Shown here piece after piece: positions 56,382 to 64,000 of a stretch of DNA of 64,000 bases. The stretch covers positions 62,001 through 126,000 of the forward strand of contig JAGYJI010000007.1 of the NCBI GenBank assembly GCA_018402295.1. The letters are read 5' to 3'. The position numbers were made by a program, and so were the translations under genes. A model generated the notes under the pieces. That model searched no databases, was not told the origin of the DNA, and worked only from the letters and a program-made list of their open reading frames with translations. Origin of the DNA: Pontimonas sp. (GTDB lineage: Bacteria > Actinomycetota > Actinomycetes > Actinomycetales > Microbacteriaceae). Positions within the stretch are counted from its first letter, which is position 1. Every line of letters starts with the position of its first letter.

Positions 56382-57389
56382 ATGGATATCGACCTGAGTG
56401 TGCTCAAGCTCATGGAGTCTGAGCGTGAAATCCCGTTTGACGAGCTTGTGGTGATCATCGAGCAAGCCATTTTGACCGCGTATGAGAAACACACCGGGAT
56501 TGCTGACTACCGCGGGCAACTCAGTGACCCCAACGCTCCGCGCGCCCGCGTCGAATTGGATCGCAAGAACGGCCACGTCACCATTTTCATCCCCATCCTC
56601 AACGAGGAGGGGGAGAAAACTGGCGAGGAAGTCGACAGCCCCGAAGATTTTGGTCGCATTGCAGCGCATGCCGCCAAACAGGTGATCAATCAGCGCTTGC
56701 GAGACATTGGCGATGACCGAATCTTGGGGGAATACCGCGGGAAAGACGGAGATATCGTCTCGGGCATTGTCCAGCAGGGCCCGAACCCTCGCATGATTCA
56801 CATCAACCTGGGCGAAGTGGAAGCCATTTTGCCGCCCGAGGAGCAGGTTCCGGGGGAAAACTATGAGCACGGCTCCCGCTTGCGGGTGTATGTCACCAAA
56901 GTCGAGAAGGGCACCAAAGGCCCCTCCATTACCGTCAGTCGCACCCATCCGGGTCTCGTTCGCAAGCTTTTCGCGATGGAGGTTCCCGAAATCCACCAAG
57001 GCCTGGTCGATATTGCCTCCATTGCCCGCGAGGCCGGTCACCGCACAAAGATTGCAGTGAAGGCACTGGAGCCTGGCATCAACGCCAAGGGCGCCTGCAT
57101 CGGCGAGCTGGGCCAGCGGGTTCGCGCAGTTCAGGCGGAGTTGGGTGAGGAGAAAATCGACATCGTTGATTTCTCGGAAGATCTTGCTCAGTTTGTGGCC
57201 AACGCTTTGTCCCCGGCTAAAGTCTCGAGCGCCTTCATTTTGGATGAAGCGGCGAAGCAGGTGCGGGCTCTCGTGCCCGACTATCAACTGTCTCTTGCCA
57301 TTGGAAAAGAAGGCCAGAATGCCAGGCTTGCAGCCAAACTGACGGGCGCAAAGATTGACATTCAGCCCGATTCCGTCATGGATTCTTAG
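56382..57389 (+). CDS. nusA: Transcription termination/antitermination factor NusA
   Basis: Binds RNA polymerase and nascent RNA and controls pausing. N-terminal domain (residues 1-110, starting DIDLSVLKLMESEREIPFDEL), S1 domain (GDIVSGIVQQGPNPRMIHINLG), then KH1 (LVRKLFAMEVPEIHQGLVDI) and KH2 (RVRAVQAELGEEKIDIVDFS; LSLAIGKEGQNARLAAKLTG). 335 residues with no acidic C-terminal repeats, usual for actinobacteria. GGAGGG lies 8 bases before ATG 56382. It heads the nusA-ylxR-infB-rbfA group. Confidence 0.96.
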   Translation: MDIDLSVLKLMESEREIPFDELVVIIEQAILTAYEKHTGIADYRGQLSDPNAPRARVELDRKNGHVTIFIPILNEEGEKTGEEVDSPEDFGRIAAHAAKQVINQRLRDIGDDRILGEYRGKDGDIVSGIVQQGPNPRMIHINLGEVEAILPPEEQVPGENYEHGSRLRVYVTKVEKGTKGPSITVSRTHPGLVRKLFAMEVPEIHQGLVDIASIAREAGHRTKIAVKALEPGINAKGACIGELGQRVRAVQAELGEEKIDIVDFSEDLAQFVANALSPAKVSSAFILDEAAKQVRALVPDYQLSLAIGKEGQNARLAAKLTGAKIDIQPDSVMDS

Positions 57390-57436
57390 CCATCAGGCAC
57401 GCCCGGGGCGTGCTGAAGGCTATGGAGGGGACTAGA

Positions 57437-57712
57437 ATGGGAATTTCCAGGCGGTGCCTGGGTTGTCACGAGTCAGACAGCACAGAAAATCTTCTGCGGT
57501 GTGTGGCACGAGATGACCAGGTGGTCGTGGATGAGAAGGAAAGAGAACCCGGACGAGGTGCGTGGGTGCACCGCAATCAGGAATGTCTCTCTCGGTCTCT
57601 TCAACGGCGGGCATGGAGCAGGGCTCTGAAAACCGGAGCTTCGCTAGATTGCTCCGCATTGGATAACCTCAGTAGGTCACCCGACCTCGCTAAGACAAGG
57701 CTGAATGGCTAA
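57437..57712 (+). CDS. ylxR: YlxR (DUF448) RNA-binding protein
   Basis: A small protein found between nusA and infB in many bacteria; family members bind RNA, and in some species RnpM regulates RNase P. Starts GISRRCLGCHESD, a variant of the RTCVGCR motif, then LLRCVARDDQVVVDE and the signature GRGAWVHRNQECLSRSLQRRAWSRAL. 91 residues from ATG 57437 (a -10-like TAGAAT and a GGAGGGGACT element precede it); the reading frame is open to 57410. Confidence 0.85.
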   Translation: MGISRRCLGCHESDSTENLLRCVARDDQVVVDEKEREPGRGAWVHRNQECLSRSLQRRAWSRALKTGASLDCSALDNLSRSPDLAKTRLNG

Positions 57713-57758
57713 TGGAATCCTCATGAGTGGCTCGAAATGAGCCTCGTTTGTAGGTAGA

Positions 57759-57781
57759 GGCACGCCCTGGCTGGGTGTGCC
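57759..57781 (+). promoter_or_regulatory. Stem-loop before infB
   Basis: Nine base pairs (GGCACGCCC with GGGTGTGCC, one G-U) around TGGCT, 5 bases before the AGGAG ribosome site. A second 5-bp hairpin, GGCTC/GAGCC, lies at 57729-57743. No T run follows, so a translational effect on infB is more likely than termination. Confidence 0.4.
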
Positions 57782-57795
57782 CAGACAGGAGAATT

Positions 57796-60399
57796 GTGGC
57801 TGCAAAAGCTCGCGTGCACGAAATTGCCGCGGAATTGGGTATCGACTCAAAACGCACCTTGGAGAAGCTGAAAGAAATCGGCGAGTTCGTCAAGGGGCCT
57901 TCGTCGACGATCGAACCTCCTGTGGTTCGCAAGCTCAAGGCAGCGTTCGCCGAAGAGGGCGTTGTTCCCGTCCCCGTGGAAAAAAAGCCTGAACCCAAGC
58001 CTGTGGCCAAGCCAGCTCCTGCTCCCACCCCCGATGCAACTCCCGAGCCTCCGGCACCCGAAGCGGAAGCGCCTGAGCCCTCGTCACCGACTGCGCCCCC
58101 GGCTGCCAAGGGTGGCACCCCGGGAATTCCCCGCCCAGGAAACAATCCTTTTGCCTCGAGCCAAGGCATGTCCCGCCCCGGAATCCCTCGTCCGGGAAAC
58201 AATCCTTTTGCTTCTGCCCAGGGAATGGGTCGCCCCACGCCCGGCCGTCCCGGCCAGGGCGCAACGCCACAGCGCCCCCTCGATCGTGAAGGTGGAGCAC
58301 GGCCTCCCTTCCAGGCCCGCACCGGTGGCCCCGGCGGTCGTCCCGGTGGACCCGGTTTTGCTGGCCCTGGTGCCGGCGGTCCTGGAGGTGCCCCTGGTGG
58401 TCGTCCCGGCGGCGGTCGTCCCGGAGCCGGTGGTCGCGGTCGCGGCCCAGGCGGAGGAACCGCGGGAGCCTTTGGTCGCGGCGGCGGGAAGAGCAAGTCT
58501 CGCAAGTCGAAGCGGACTAAGCGTCAAGAGTTTGAAATGCGGGAGGCCCCGAGCTTAGGCGGCGTCACCATCCCCCGTGGGGATGGATCGACCGTCATTC
58601 GTCTGCGCCAAGGTGCGTCGATGAATGATTTTGCCGACAAGATTGAGAACCTGACCGGTTTCCCGGTTCCTCCAGGAAACCTGGTTACCGTGCTCTTCCA
58701 GCTGGGTGAAATGGCCACAGCTACCGAGTCTCTGGATGCCGCAACATTTGAGGTGTTGGGTGTTGAGCTTGGCTACAAGGTCCAGATTGTCTCCCCGGAG
58801 GATGAGGATAAGGAGCTTCTCGAGAGCTTCGACATCGACCTTGATGAGGAAGAAAACGAAGAGGACCTGGTCATCCGTCCTCCGGTGGTGACCGTGATGG
58901 GTCACGTCGATCACGGTAAGACGAAACTGCTGGACGCTATTCGAAGCGCCAACGTCGTCGCCGGCGAAGCCGGTGGCATTACCCAGCACATCGGTGCTTA
59001 CCAGGTGTGGACAGAGCACGAGGGTATCGAGCGAGCCATTACCTTCATCGATACACCCGGTCACGAGGCGTTCACCGCCATGCGTGCTCGTGGAGCCCAG
59101 GTCACCGACATCGCCATCCTGGTGGTGGCTGCGGACGATGGCATCATGCCTCAGACCATTGAAGCCCTGAACCATGCTCAGGCTGCCGGAGTTCCCATTG
59201 TGGTCGCCATCAACAAGATGGATGCTCCCGGTGCGAAAGCAGACAAAGTCCTGCAGCAGCTCACCGAGTTTGGTCTCGTTGCCGAGGAATACGGCGGAGA
59301 CACTCAGGCCGTCAAGGTCTCGGCTCTGAAGGGTGAGGGAATCACGGAATTGCTCGATGCGGTGCTGCTCACCGCCGATGCTGGGCTTGACCTTCGGGCA
59401 AACCCGCACCGCACCGTGCGCGGTGTTGCCATTGAAGCCCGCCTCGACAAGGGTCGCGGAGCAGTGGCGACCGTGTTGGTCCAGTCGGGAACTCTCCGTG
59501 TTGGTGAGGCCATCGTGGCCGGAACCGCCTACGGACGTGTGCGCGCCATGATCGATGAGAACGGCGAATCGGTTGACGAGGCTTACCCCTCCAGGCCTGT
59601 TGCCGTCCAGGGACTCTCCAGCGTCCCCCGCGCGGGCGACAGCTTCATCGTTACCGACGATGACCGAACCGCCCGCCAGATTGCGGAGAAGCGTGAAGCA
59701 GCAGAGCGCAATGCTCTCCTGGCGAAGGCTCGAAAGCGCATCAGCCTTGAGGACTTCACCAAGGCTCTCGAAGATGGCAAGATCGAGTCCCTCAACCTGA
59801 TTATCAAGGGTGATGTCTCCGGTGCCGTTGAGGCACTCGAAGAGTCGCTGCTCAAAATCGAGGTGGACGATTCGGTTCAGCTGCGCATCATCCACCGCGG
59901 TGTCGGTGCAATCACCGAGAGCGATGTCAACCTGGCGACAATCGACAACGCAATCATCGTGGGATTCAACGTCCGTCCGGATTCGAAGGCACGCGAGCGT
60001 GCTCAGCGAGAAGGCGTCGACGTTCGCTTCTACTCCGTGATTTACAACGCTCTGGAAGAGATCGAGAGCTCACTCAAGGGAATGCTCAAGCCCGAGTTCG
60101 AAGAGGTCCAGTCCGGTGTTGCGGAGGTTCGCGAAGTGTTCAAGTCGTCCAAGGCGGGAACCATCGCCGGATGTATTGTGCGCTCCGGAACCATCACCAG
60201 GAACGCCAAAGCGCGCATCATCCGCGATGGAGTGGTCCTTGCGGACAACCTCACCATCGACTCGTTGCGTCGCTTCAAGGACGATGTCACCGAAGTCAAG
60301 ACTGACTTCGAGTGCGGTATCGGCCTGGGCAAGCTCAAGGACATCCAGATTGGTGACGAGATCGAGACCATCGAAATGAAAGAGAAGGTCCGTGAGTAA
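57796..60399 (+). CDS. infB: Translation initiation factor IF-2
   Basis: GTPase that brings initiator tRNA to the 30S subunit. N-terminal helical start ([23 protein letters not shown]), a Pro/Ala stretch, two 19-residue repeats (58123-58179 and 58180-58236: [12 protein letters not shown]-type), then a Gly/Arg/Pro-rich stretch. Basic [15 protein letters not shown] precedes the core. The GTPase domain has [20 protein letters not shown] and NKMD; domains II-IV follow ([21 protein letters not shown] near the end). 867 residues, intact. GTG 57796 with AGGAG upstream. The stop overlaps rbfA by 8 bases. Confidence 0.95.
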   Translation: MAAKARVHEIAAELGIDSKRTLEKLKEIGEFVKGPSSTIEPPVVRKLKAAFAEEGVVPVPVEKKPEPKPVAKPAPAPTPDATPEPPAPEAEAPEPSSPTAPPAAKGGTPGIPRPGNNPFASSQGMSRPGIPRPGNNPFASAQGMGRPTPGRPGQGATPQRPLDREGGARPPFQARTGGPGGRPGGPGFAGPGAGGPGGAPGGRPGGGRPGAGGRGRGPGGGTAGAFGRGGGKSKSRKSKRTKRQEFEMREAPSLGGVTIPRGDGSTVIRLRQGASMNDFADKIENLTGFPVPPGNLVTVLFQLGEMATATESLDAATFEVLGVELGYKVQIVSPEDEDKELLESFDIDLDEEENEEDLVIRPPVVTVMGHVDHGKTKLLDAIRSANVVAGEAGGITQHIGAYQVWTEHEGIERAITFIDTPGHEAFTAMRARGAQVTDIAILVVAADDGIMPQTIEALNHAQAAGVPIVVAINKMDAPGAKADKVLQQLTEFGLVAEEYGGDTQAVKVSALKGEGITELLDAVLLTADAGLDLRANPHRTVRGVAIEARLDKGRGAVATVLVQSGTLRVGEAIVAGTAYGRVRAMIDENGESVDEAYPSRPVAVQGLSSVPRAGDSFIVTDDDRTARQIAEKREAAERNALLAKARKRISLEDFTKALEDGKIESLNLIIKGDVSGAVEALEESLLKIEVDDSVQLRIIHRGVGAITESDVNLATIDNAIIVGFNVRPDSKARERAQREGVDVRFYSVIYNALEEIESSLKGMLKPEFEEVQSGVAEVREVFKSSKAGTIAGCIVRSGTITRNAKARIIRDGVVLADNLTIDSLRRFKDDVTEVKTDFECGIGLGKLKDIQIGDEIETIEMKEKVRE

Positions 60400-60826
60400 C
60401 AATTCGCCTCGGGCCAGAAAAATGGCCGACCTGATTCGCCAGATTCTGGCGGAGCGCCTGCAGAAGGGCTTGCGCGATCCCCGGATGGGTTATGTGACCA
60501 TCACTGATGTTCACGTGACCGGAGACTTGCAGCACGCTTCCGTGTTTTACACGGTCTTGGGTGATGAGAAGGAGCGCGCAGACACGCACACTGCATTGAC
60601 TGCAGCCACGGGCATGTTGCGCACGGAGGTGGGTAAGAACATCACCGCCAGGCTCACCCCGTCCTTGGAGTTCGTTCCCGATGGAATTCCCGAGAACGCT
60701 GCGGCCATCGAGAGCTTGCTCCAGGAAGCGCGGGAGAGAGACGCTGAGATTGAGCGCCACAAAGCGACTGCGCAATACGCTGGTGATGCGGACCCCTACA
60801 AAGTTCCCAAGCCAGAGCAGCACTAG
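60392..60826 (+). CDS. rbfA: Ribosome-binding factor A
   Basis: Helps mature the 16S rRNA 5' end and 30S subunits, notably in the cold. One KH-like domain: [69 protein letters not shown]. 144 residues with a hydrophilic tail ([13 protein letters not shown]). GTG 60392 overlaps infB. truB, usually next, is absent; a uridine phosphorylase follows. Confidence 0.93.
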   Translation: MSNNSPRARKMADLIRQILAERLQKGLRDPRMGYVTITDVHVTGDLQHASVFYTVLGDEKERADTHTALTAATGMLRTEVGKNITARLTPSLEFVPDGIPENAAAIESLLQEARERDAEIERHKATAQYAGDADPYKVPKPEQH

Positions 60827-60847
60827 CGAGACGCGAAGGAGCAGCAC

Positions 60848-61627
60848 ATGTCCATGGAGCGCGACGATCCTCGTCAGTATCACCTTGCTCTTGCCGAGGG
60901 CGATGTGGGGCGCTACGTGTTCCTGCCCGGAGATCCAGGCCGGTGTGAACTCATCGCCTCCTACTTTGATGAGCCCCAGAAGGTTGCCTCACACAGGGAG
61001 TATGAGACCTGGTCTGGCTATCTGGAGGGCGAAAAGGTCTCCGTAACCTCGACCGGCATCGGCGGGCCATCGGCAGCCATTGCGATGGAGGAGTTAGTCG
61101 CCATCGGATCCGACACGTTTGTCAGGGTGGGAACTTCTGGTTCAATGCAGGAGCACATCAAGCCCGGTGACATTGCGGTGGTGTCGGCGGCAATCCGGGA
61201 TGAGGGCACCAGCGTCCACTACTTGCCCCTTGAGTTTCCCGCCGTGGCGGATGTCGACCTGACCCAGGCGCTGACCCAGGCCGCTCGGGGAATGGGCGCA
61301 ACAGTCCACGTGGGGGTTTCACAATCCAAAGACTCCTTTTACGGCCAGCACTCACCGGGGCGAATGCCTGTTGCAGGACGTTTGGCCGAGCGCTGGAGCG
61401 CATGGATGGGCGGCGGAGCAATCTGTTCTGAGATGGAAGCAGCCTCGCTTTATATTGTCGCCTCAGTCCTGCGCGTTCGTGCCAGTGGTCTCATGATGGT
61501 GATGGGCCACCCAGACCAGTCACCCATGACTCCCGACGAGTGGGAGGCTTCCAAAGTTGAGAACCTTCTCCCGGTTGCCATTGAGGGTATGCGAGAGATC
61601 ATCCGTCGAGATAAAGCCGCTAGCTAG
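60848..61627 (+). CDS. udp: Uridine/nucleoside phosphorylase
   Basis: Pyrimidine salvage: uridine plus phosphate to uracil and ribose 1-phosphate. NP-I fold: YVFLPGDPGRCELIA (phosphate loop), VTSTGIGGPSAAIAMEEL, RVGTSGSMQ, the specificity region DSFYGQHSPGRMPV and the nucleoside-binding ICSEMEAASLYIVAS. 259 residues, intact. AAGGAGCA lies 5 bases before ATG 60848. Uridine specificity is likely from the loops but not proven. Its 3' end overlaps the mutY stop region by 8 bases on opposite strands. Confidence 0.9.
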   Translation: MSMERDDPRQYHLALAEGDVGRYVFLPGDPGRCELIASYFDEPQKVASHREYETWSGYLEGEKVSVTSTGIGGPSAAIAMEELVAIGSDTFVRVGTSGSMQEHIKPGDIAVVSAAIRDEGTSVHYLPLEFPAVADVDLTQALTQAARGMGATVHVGVSQSKDSFYGQHSPGRMPVAGRLAERWSAWMGGGAICSEMEAASLYIVASVLRVRASGLMMVMGHPDQSPMTPDEWEASKVENLLPVAIEGMREIIRRDKAAS

Positions 61628-62488
61628 CCAGAGTGATGCCGTCCGCTTCGCGCACGGCTAGGCCGTCCTCGAGGAGGGATGCGAGCGCTCGTTCGTATTG
61701 GAGTCGGTCATTCCAGAGCGTGACCAGGAACGTTTCGGGTACCGGGATATCGCTGTGGCGAAGCTCGCGCAAAATGATTCCTCGCACCTGGCGATCGCTG
61801 CCCTCAAAACGCGCTTGCCGGGGAGCGGTAGTCCCCTCATACGCGGGGTATCCAGCTGCGCGCCATGCGCACGTGTCCCGAACTGGGCATTGCTCGCACA
61901 GGGGCTTTCGCGCGGTGCAGACCAGTGCTCCCAATTCCATCAGAGCCTTAGCTCCCTGGACCTGTAACTCCTCGGTCACCGGGGAGAGAACGCTCCACAC
62001 CGCATCTCTGTCAGTCGCCATGCGGGGAGGCCCTGCTTCGCCCTGGCCGGCCACGGCTCGGGCGACAACCCGGCGGACGTTGGTATCCACCACAGGCTCG
62101 GGGATACCAAAGGCAAACGTGCGAATGGCTCGAGCTGTGTAGTCACCGATGCCTGGCAGGGCGAGCAATGCGTCCAGGTCGCGGGGGACTTCCCCCGCAT
62201 GGTCGCGGCTGATGGCTGTGGCTGCCTGGTGCAGGCGCATAGCCCTTCTGGGGATAGCCCAGTCGACCCCAGGCGGTCACCGCGTCAGCCTGGGAGGAGC
62301 TTGCCAGGTCATCGGGCGTGGGCCATCGGTCCATCCATTCGTGCCAGATGGGCTCAACCCGTGCCACCGGCGTTTGTTGAAGCATCACCTCGGAGACCAT
62401 CACACCCCAGGGCAGAGCAGGATTCTTCCCGCCAGGGCAGTGGGCGGTGGTGGAGCGCAAACCACTCGGTGAGAGACGGGATATCCAC
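61620..62488 (-). CDS. mutY: A/G-specific adenine glycosylase MutY (two frameshifts)
   Basis: Removes A opposite 8-oxoG. Segments in order: HHRPLPWRE, SEVMLQQTPVARV (catalytic Glu), AWGRLGYP, LPGIGDYTARAIRTFAFG (HhH), VVDTNVRRVVAR (catalytic Asp) and the iron-sulfur loop VCTARKPLCEQCPVRDTCAW. It ends DIPVPETFLVTLWNDRLQYE. The shifts lie around 62405-62425 and 62245-62255; the first joins HHRPLPWRE to PWGVMVSEV, the second GRLGYP to RRAMRLHQAA. GTG 62488 gives about 289 residues, typical of actinobacteria. It is divergent from the SDR gene with 59 bases between. Confidence 0.88.
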
Positions 62489-62535
62489 GGTGACACGGTA
62501 TAGCCCTTGACTGGTGTTTTCACAGACGGGAGCCC

Positions 62536-62541
62536 TACTCT
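62536..62541 (+). promoter_or_regulatory. Putative -10 box TACTCT, leaderless transcript
   Basis: Ends 6 bases before ATG 62548. Confidence 0.4.
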
Positions 62542-62547
62542 GAGGCC

Positions 62548-64000
62548 ATGAAGGTCTTGGTGACGGGTGCTACCGGGTATGTCGGCGGTCGCCTGGTGCC
62601 CAAGCTCCTGGAGCAGGGCCACAAGGTTCGTGTTCTCGCCAGAGAGGCCCACCGCCTGGATGGTGTGCCCTGGCAGAGCGATGTGGAGATCATTCAGGGC
62701 GATCTGCAGGTGCGAGATGATGTCGCCCGGGCCGTGGACTCCATTGATGTCGTCTACTACCTCGTGCACTCGATGTCGAGCGCGGGGGATTTTGAAGAGA
62801 TCGAGCGGAAAGTGGCCACCCTGGTTGCCGAGGAGTCACTCTCTGCAGGAGTGCAACGCATTGTGTACCTGGGCGGTTTGCATCCCGAAGGCCCCCTGTC
62901 CAGACACCTCGGCTCCCGGAAAGAGGTGGGCGATATTCTCCTTGCCTCGGGTGTTCCCACGATTGCTCTGCAGGCCGGGGTCATCATCGGATCAGGGTCA
63001 GCAAGTTTTGAAATGATTCGCAACCTCACCGACATTTTGCCGGCGATGCCTGCTCCCAAGTGGGTTCGCAACCGCATCCAGCCCATCGCTATTCGGGATG
63101 TCCTGCACTATTTGGTCAAATCTGCTGAACTTCCCCCAACGCTCAATCGGGCTCTCGACATCGGGGGTCCCGACGTATTCCGTTACTGGCAGCTGATGAA
63201 TGGTTATGCGGTGGTGGCCGGGTTGAAAGAGCGACTCATCATTGCGTTGCCGGTGCTCTCTCCCTGGTTGGCCTCCCAGTGGGTCAATCTGGTGACACCC
63301 ATTCCCCGGAGCCTCGCCGTGCCCATCATTGAGTCTTTGCTGCACGATGCGGTGATGAAAAACCATGACATCGACGACGTTATTCCGCCTCCCGCTGAGG
63401 GATTGATCGGATATCGCAAAGCCGTCGAGTTGGCGCTGGTTCGCATGCGCTCCGGTGAGGTGGAAACCTCCTGGCGCAACACCGAGGTGATTGGGGCTCC
63501 CTCCGATCCGCTCCCGAGCGACCCCGAGTGGGCAGGTCACAAGGTTTACACCGACTCCAGAGAGGTCACGGTGGACGCCCCCTCTGATGAGCTGTGGGCA
63601 GTGGTGGAGAGTATTGGCGGGGTGAACGGGTGGTACTCCCTGCCGGTCGCCTGGGCTGCCCGGGGGCTGCTCGACAAGATGGTGGGGGGAGTGGGTTTGC
63701 GCCGTGGGCGCCGTGACCCCAACAAACTCGTCACCGGTGATGCTCTCGATTTTTGGCGGGTGGAGAAAATTGAGCGAGGGGCTTTCTTGCGCCTTCGTGC
63801 CGAAATGAAGCTTCCGGGGTTGGCATGGCTGGAATTCACCGTCACACCGGTGAGCGATCAGAAGAGCACTCTGAGCCAGCGTGCAATCTTTTTCCCTCAG
63901 GGGCTTGGCGGACGGCTGTATTGGATGGCGGTGACGCCGCTGCACGGAATCGTCTTCGCGGGAATGGCAAAGTCCATGGGGAAAACTGCGGAGCAGCGTT
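62548..64000 (+). CDS. NAD(P)-binding SDR protein with DUF2867 domain (3' end outside window)
   Basis: The frame is open from ATG 62548 to the window end (at least 484 codons) with no interruption. It starts KVLVTGATGYVGGRLVPKLLE, an extended-SDR NAD(P)-binding motif, then VIIQGDL-type (VEIIQGDLQVRDD), YYLVHSMSSAGDFEEIERK, RIVYLGGLHPEGPLS and LQAGVIIGSGSASFEM. From about residue 330 a DUF2867-type domain follows (REVTVDAPSDELWAVVESIGG, GWYSLPVAWAARGLLDKM, DFWRVEKIERG). Such proteins are relatives of NDUFA9 and of uncharacterised actinobacterial reductases. The typical Tyr-Lys catalytic pair of SDRs is not evident. Function unknown. Confidence 0.83.
   Translation, partial: MKVLVTGATGYVGGRLVPKLLEQGHKVRVLAREAHRLDGVPWQSDVEIIQGDLQVRDDVARAVDSIDVVYYLVHSMSSAGDFEEIERKVATLVAEESLSAGVQRIVYLGGLHPEGPLSRHLGSRKEVGDILLASGVPTIALQAGVIIGSGSASFEMIRNLTDILPAMPAPKWVRNRIQPIAIRDVLHYLVKSAELPPTLNRALDIGGPDVFRYWQLMNGYAVVAGLKERLIIALPVLSPWLASQWVNLVTPIPRSLAVPIIESLLHDAVMKNHDIDDVIPPPAEGLIGYRKAVELALVRMRSGEVETSWRNTEVIGAPSDPLPSDPEWAGHKVYTDSREVTVDAPSDELWAVVESIGGVNGWYSLPVAWAARGLLDKMVGGVGLRRGRRDPNKLVTGDALDFWRVEKIERGAFLRLRAEMKLPGLAWLEFTVTPVSDQKSTLSQRAIFFPQGLGGRLYWMAVTPLHGIVFAGMAKSMGKTAEQR

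Noticed and set aside
1825-62488. Programmed ribosomal frameshifting as an explanation for the split genes.
   Set aside because: No shared slippery motif with a downstream structure is visible; shifts go both ways and occur at varied positions, mostly at simple base runs, in genes not known for recoding.
1825-62488. Mass pseudogenisation of a decaying genome.
   Set aside because: Both halves of each gene keep catalytic motifs and essential genes are affected; decayed genes would also show substitutions, stops and large deletions.

Overview
The window reads as a chromosomal segment of a GC-rich actinobacterium, most likely Microbacteriaceae. The signs are actinobacterial-only families (DUF2469, DUF3107, DUF3039, UPF0182, AdnAB, UvrD2, DUF2342 zinc protease), many GTG/TTG starts, very short intergenic gaps, frequent 1-10 bp gene overlaps and many leaderless promoters. 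The compactness suggests a small, streamlined genome; I cannot name the genus. I see no phage, IS element, integron, CRISPR array or rRNA. No gene-free stretch exceeds 300 bases; the longest is the leader of rpsB (37604-37811).

Layout. 1-4.2 kb: rnhB end, DUF2469, dprA, metallophosphoesterase, xerC, M23 peptidase. 4.2-10.2 kb: ZIP transporter, tRNA-Leu, Xaa-Pro aminopeptidase, PHP phosphoesterase, DEAD-box helicase, ferritin-like protein, small membrane protein, DUF3107. 10.2-26.4 kb: a block whose order matches Mycobacterium tuberculosis around Rv3202c-Rv3193c: AdnA, AdnB, APH-like protein, NudC, UvrD2, ThiF/TOMM-like protein, DUF2342 zinc protease, PDZ/Lon-type protease, UPF0182. 26.4-36.3 kb: initiator tRNA, nitrilase-fold amidase, lipoprotein and PKD-like exported protein, HtrA protease, DUF3039, pncB, an Fe-S photolyase-related protein, then murL-murD2. 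36.3-42.7 kb: rph, rdgB, rpsB, tsf, pyrH, frr, cdsA, DivIVA-repeat protein. 42.7-50.8 kb: exported transglycosylase-like protein, small Cys/His protein, alpha/beta hydrolase, a long coiled-coil protein (minus strand), membrane protein, YbbN-like protein, cysteine desulfurase, mnmA. 50.8-61.6 kb: dxr, rseP, ispG, proS, nusA, ylxR, infB, rbfA, uridine phosphorylase. 61.6-64 kb: mutY (minus) and an NAD(P)-binding SDR/DUF2867 protein running off the edge.

Two things stand out. First, murL-murD2 lies directly upstream of rph-rdgB, where many actinobacteria carry glutamate racemase murI. This suggests that D-Glu of peptidoglycan is made by adding L-Glu (MurD2) and epimerising it on the nucleotide precursor (MurL). 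Second, about 40 single-base frameshifts interrupt otherwise well-conserved genes, including essential ones (dxr, proS, rpsB), mostly at short C/G runs. The simplest reading is uncorrected sequencing indels, so interrupted genes are annotated here as single CDSs with the shift site given; they should not be read as pseudogenes without checking.

Functional links: DNA end processing and repair (AdnAB, UvrD2, MutY, DprA, photolyase-like, XerC), cell-wall synthesis and growth (MurL, MurD2, M23 peptidase, transglycosylase-like, DivIVA-type proteins), translation (rpsB, tsf, frr, infB, rbfA, proS, mnmA, tRNAs), isoprenoids (dxr, ispG) and envelope proteolysis (RseP, HtrA, PDZ-Lon).
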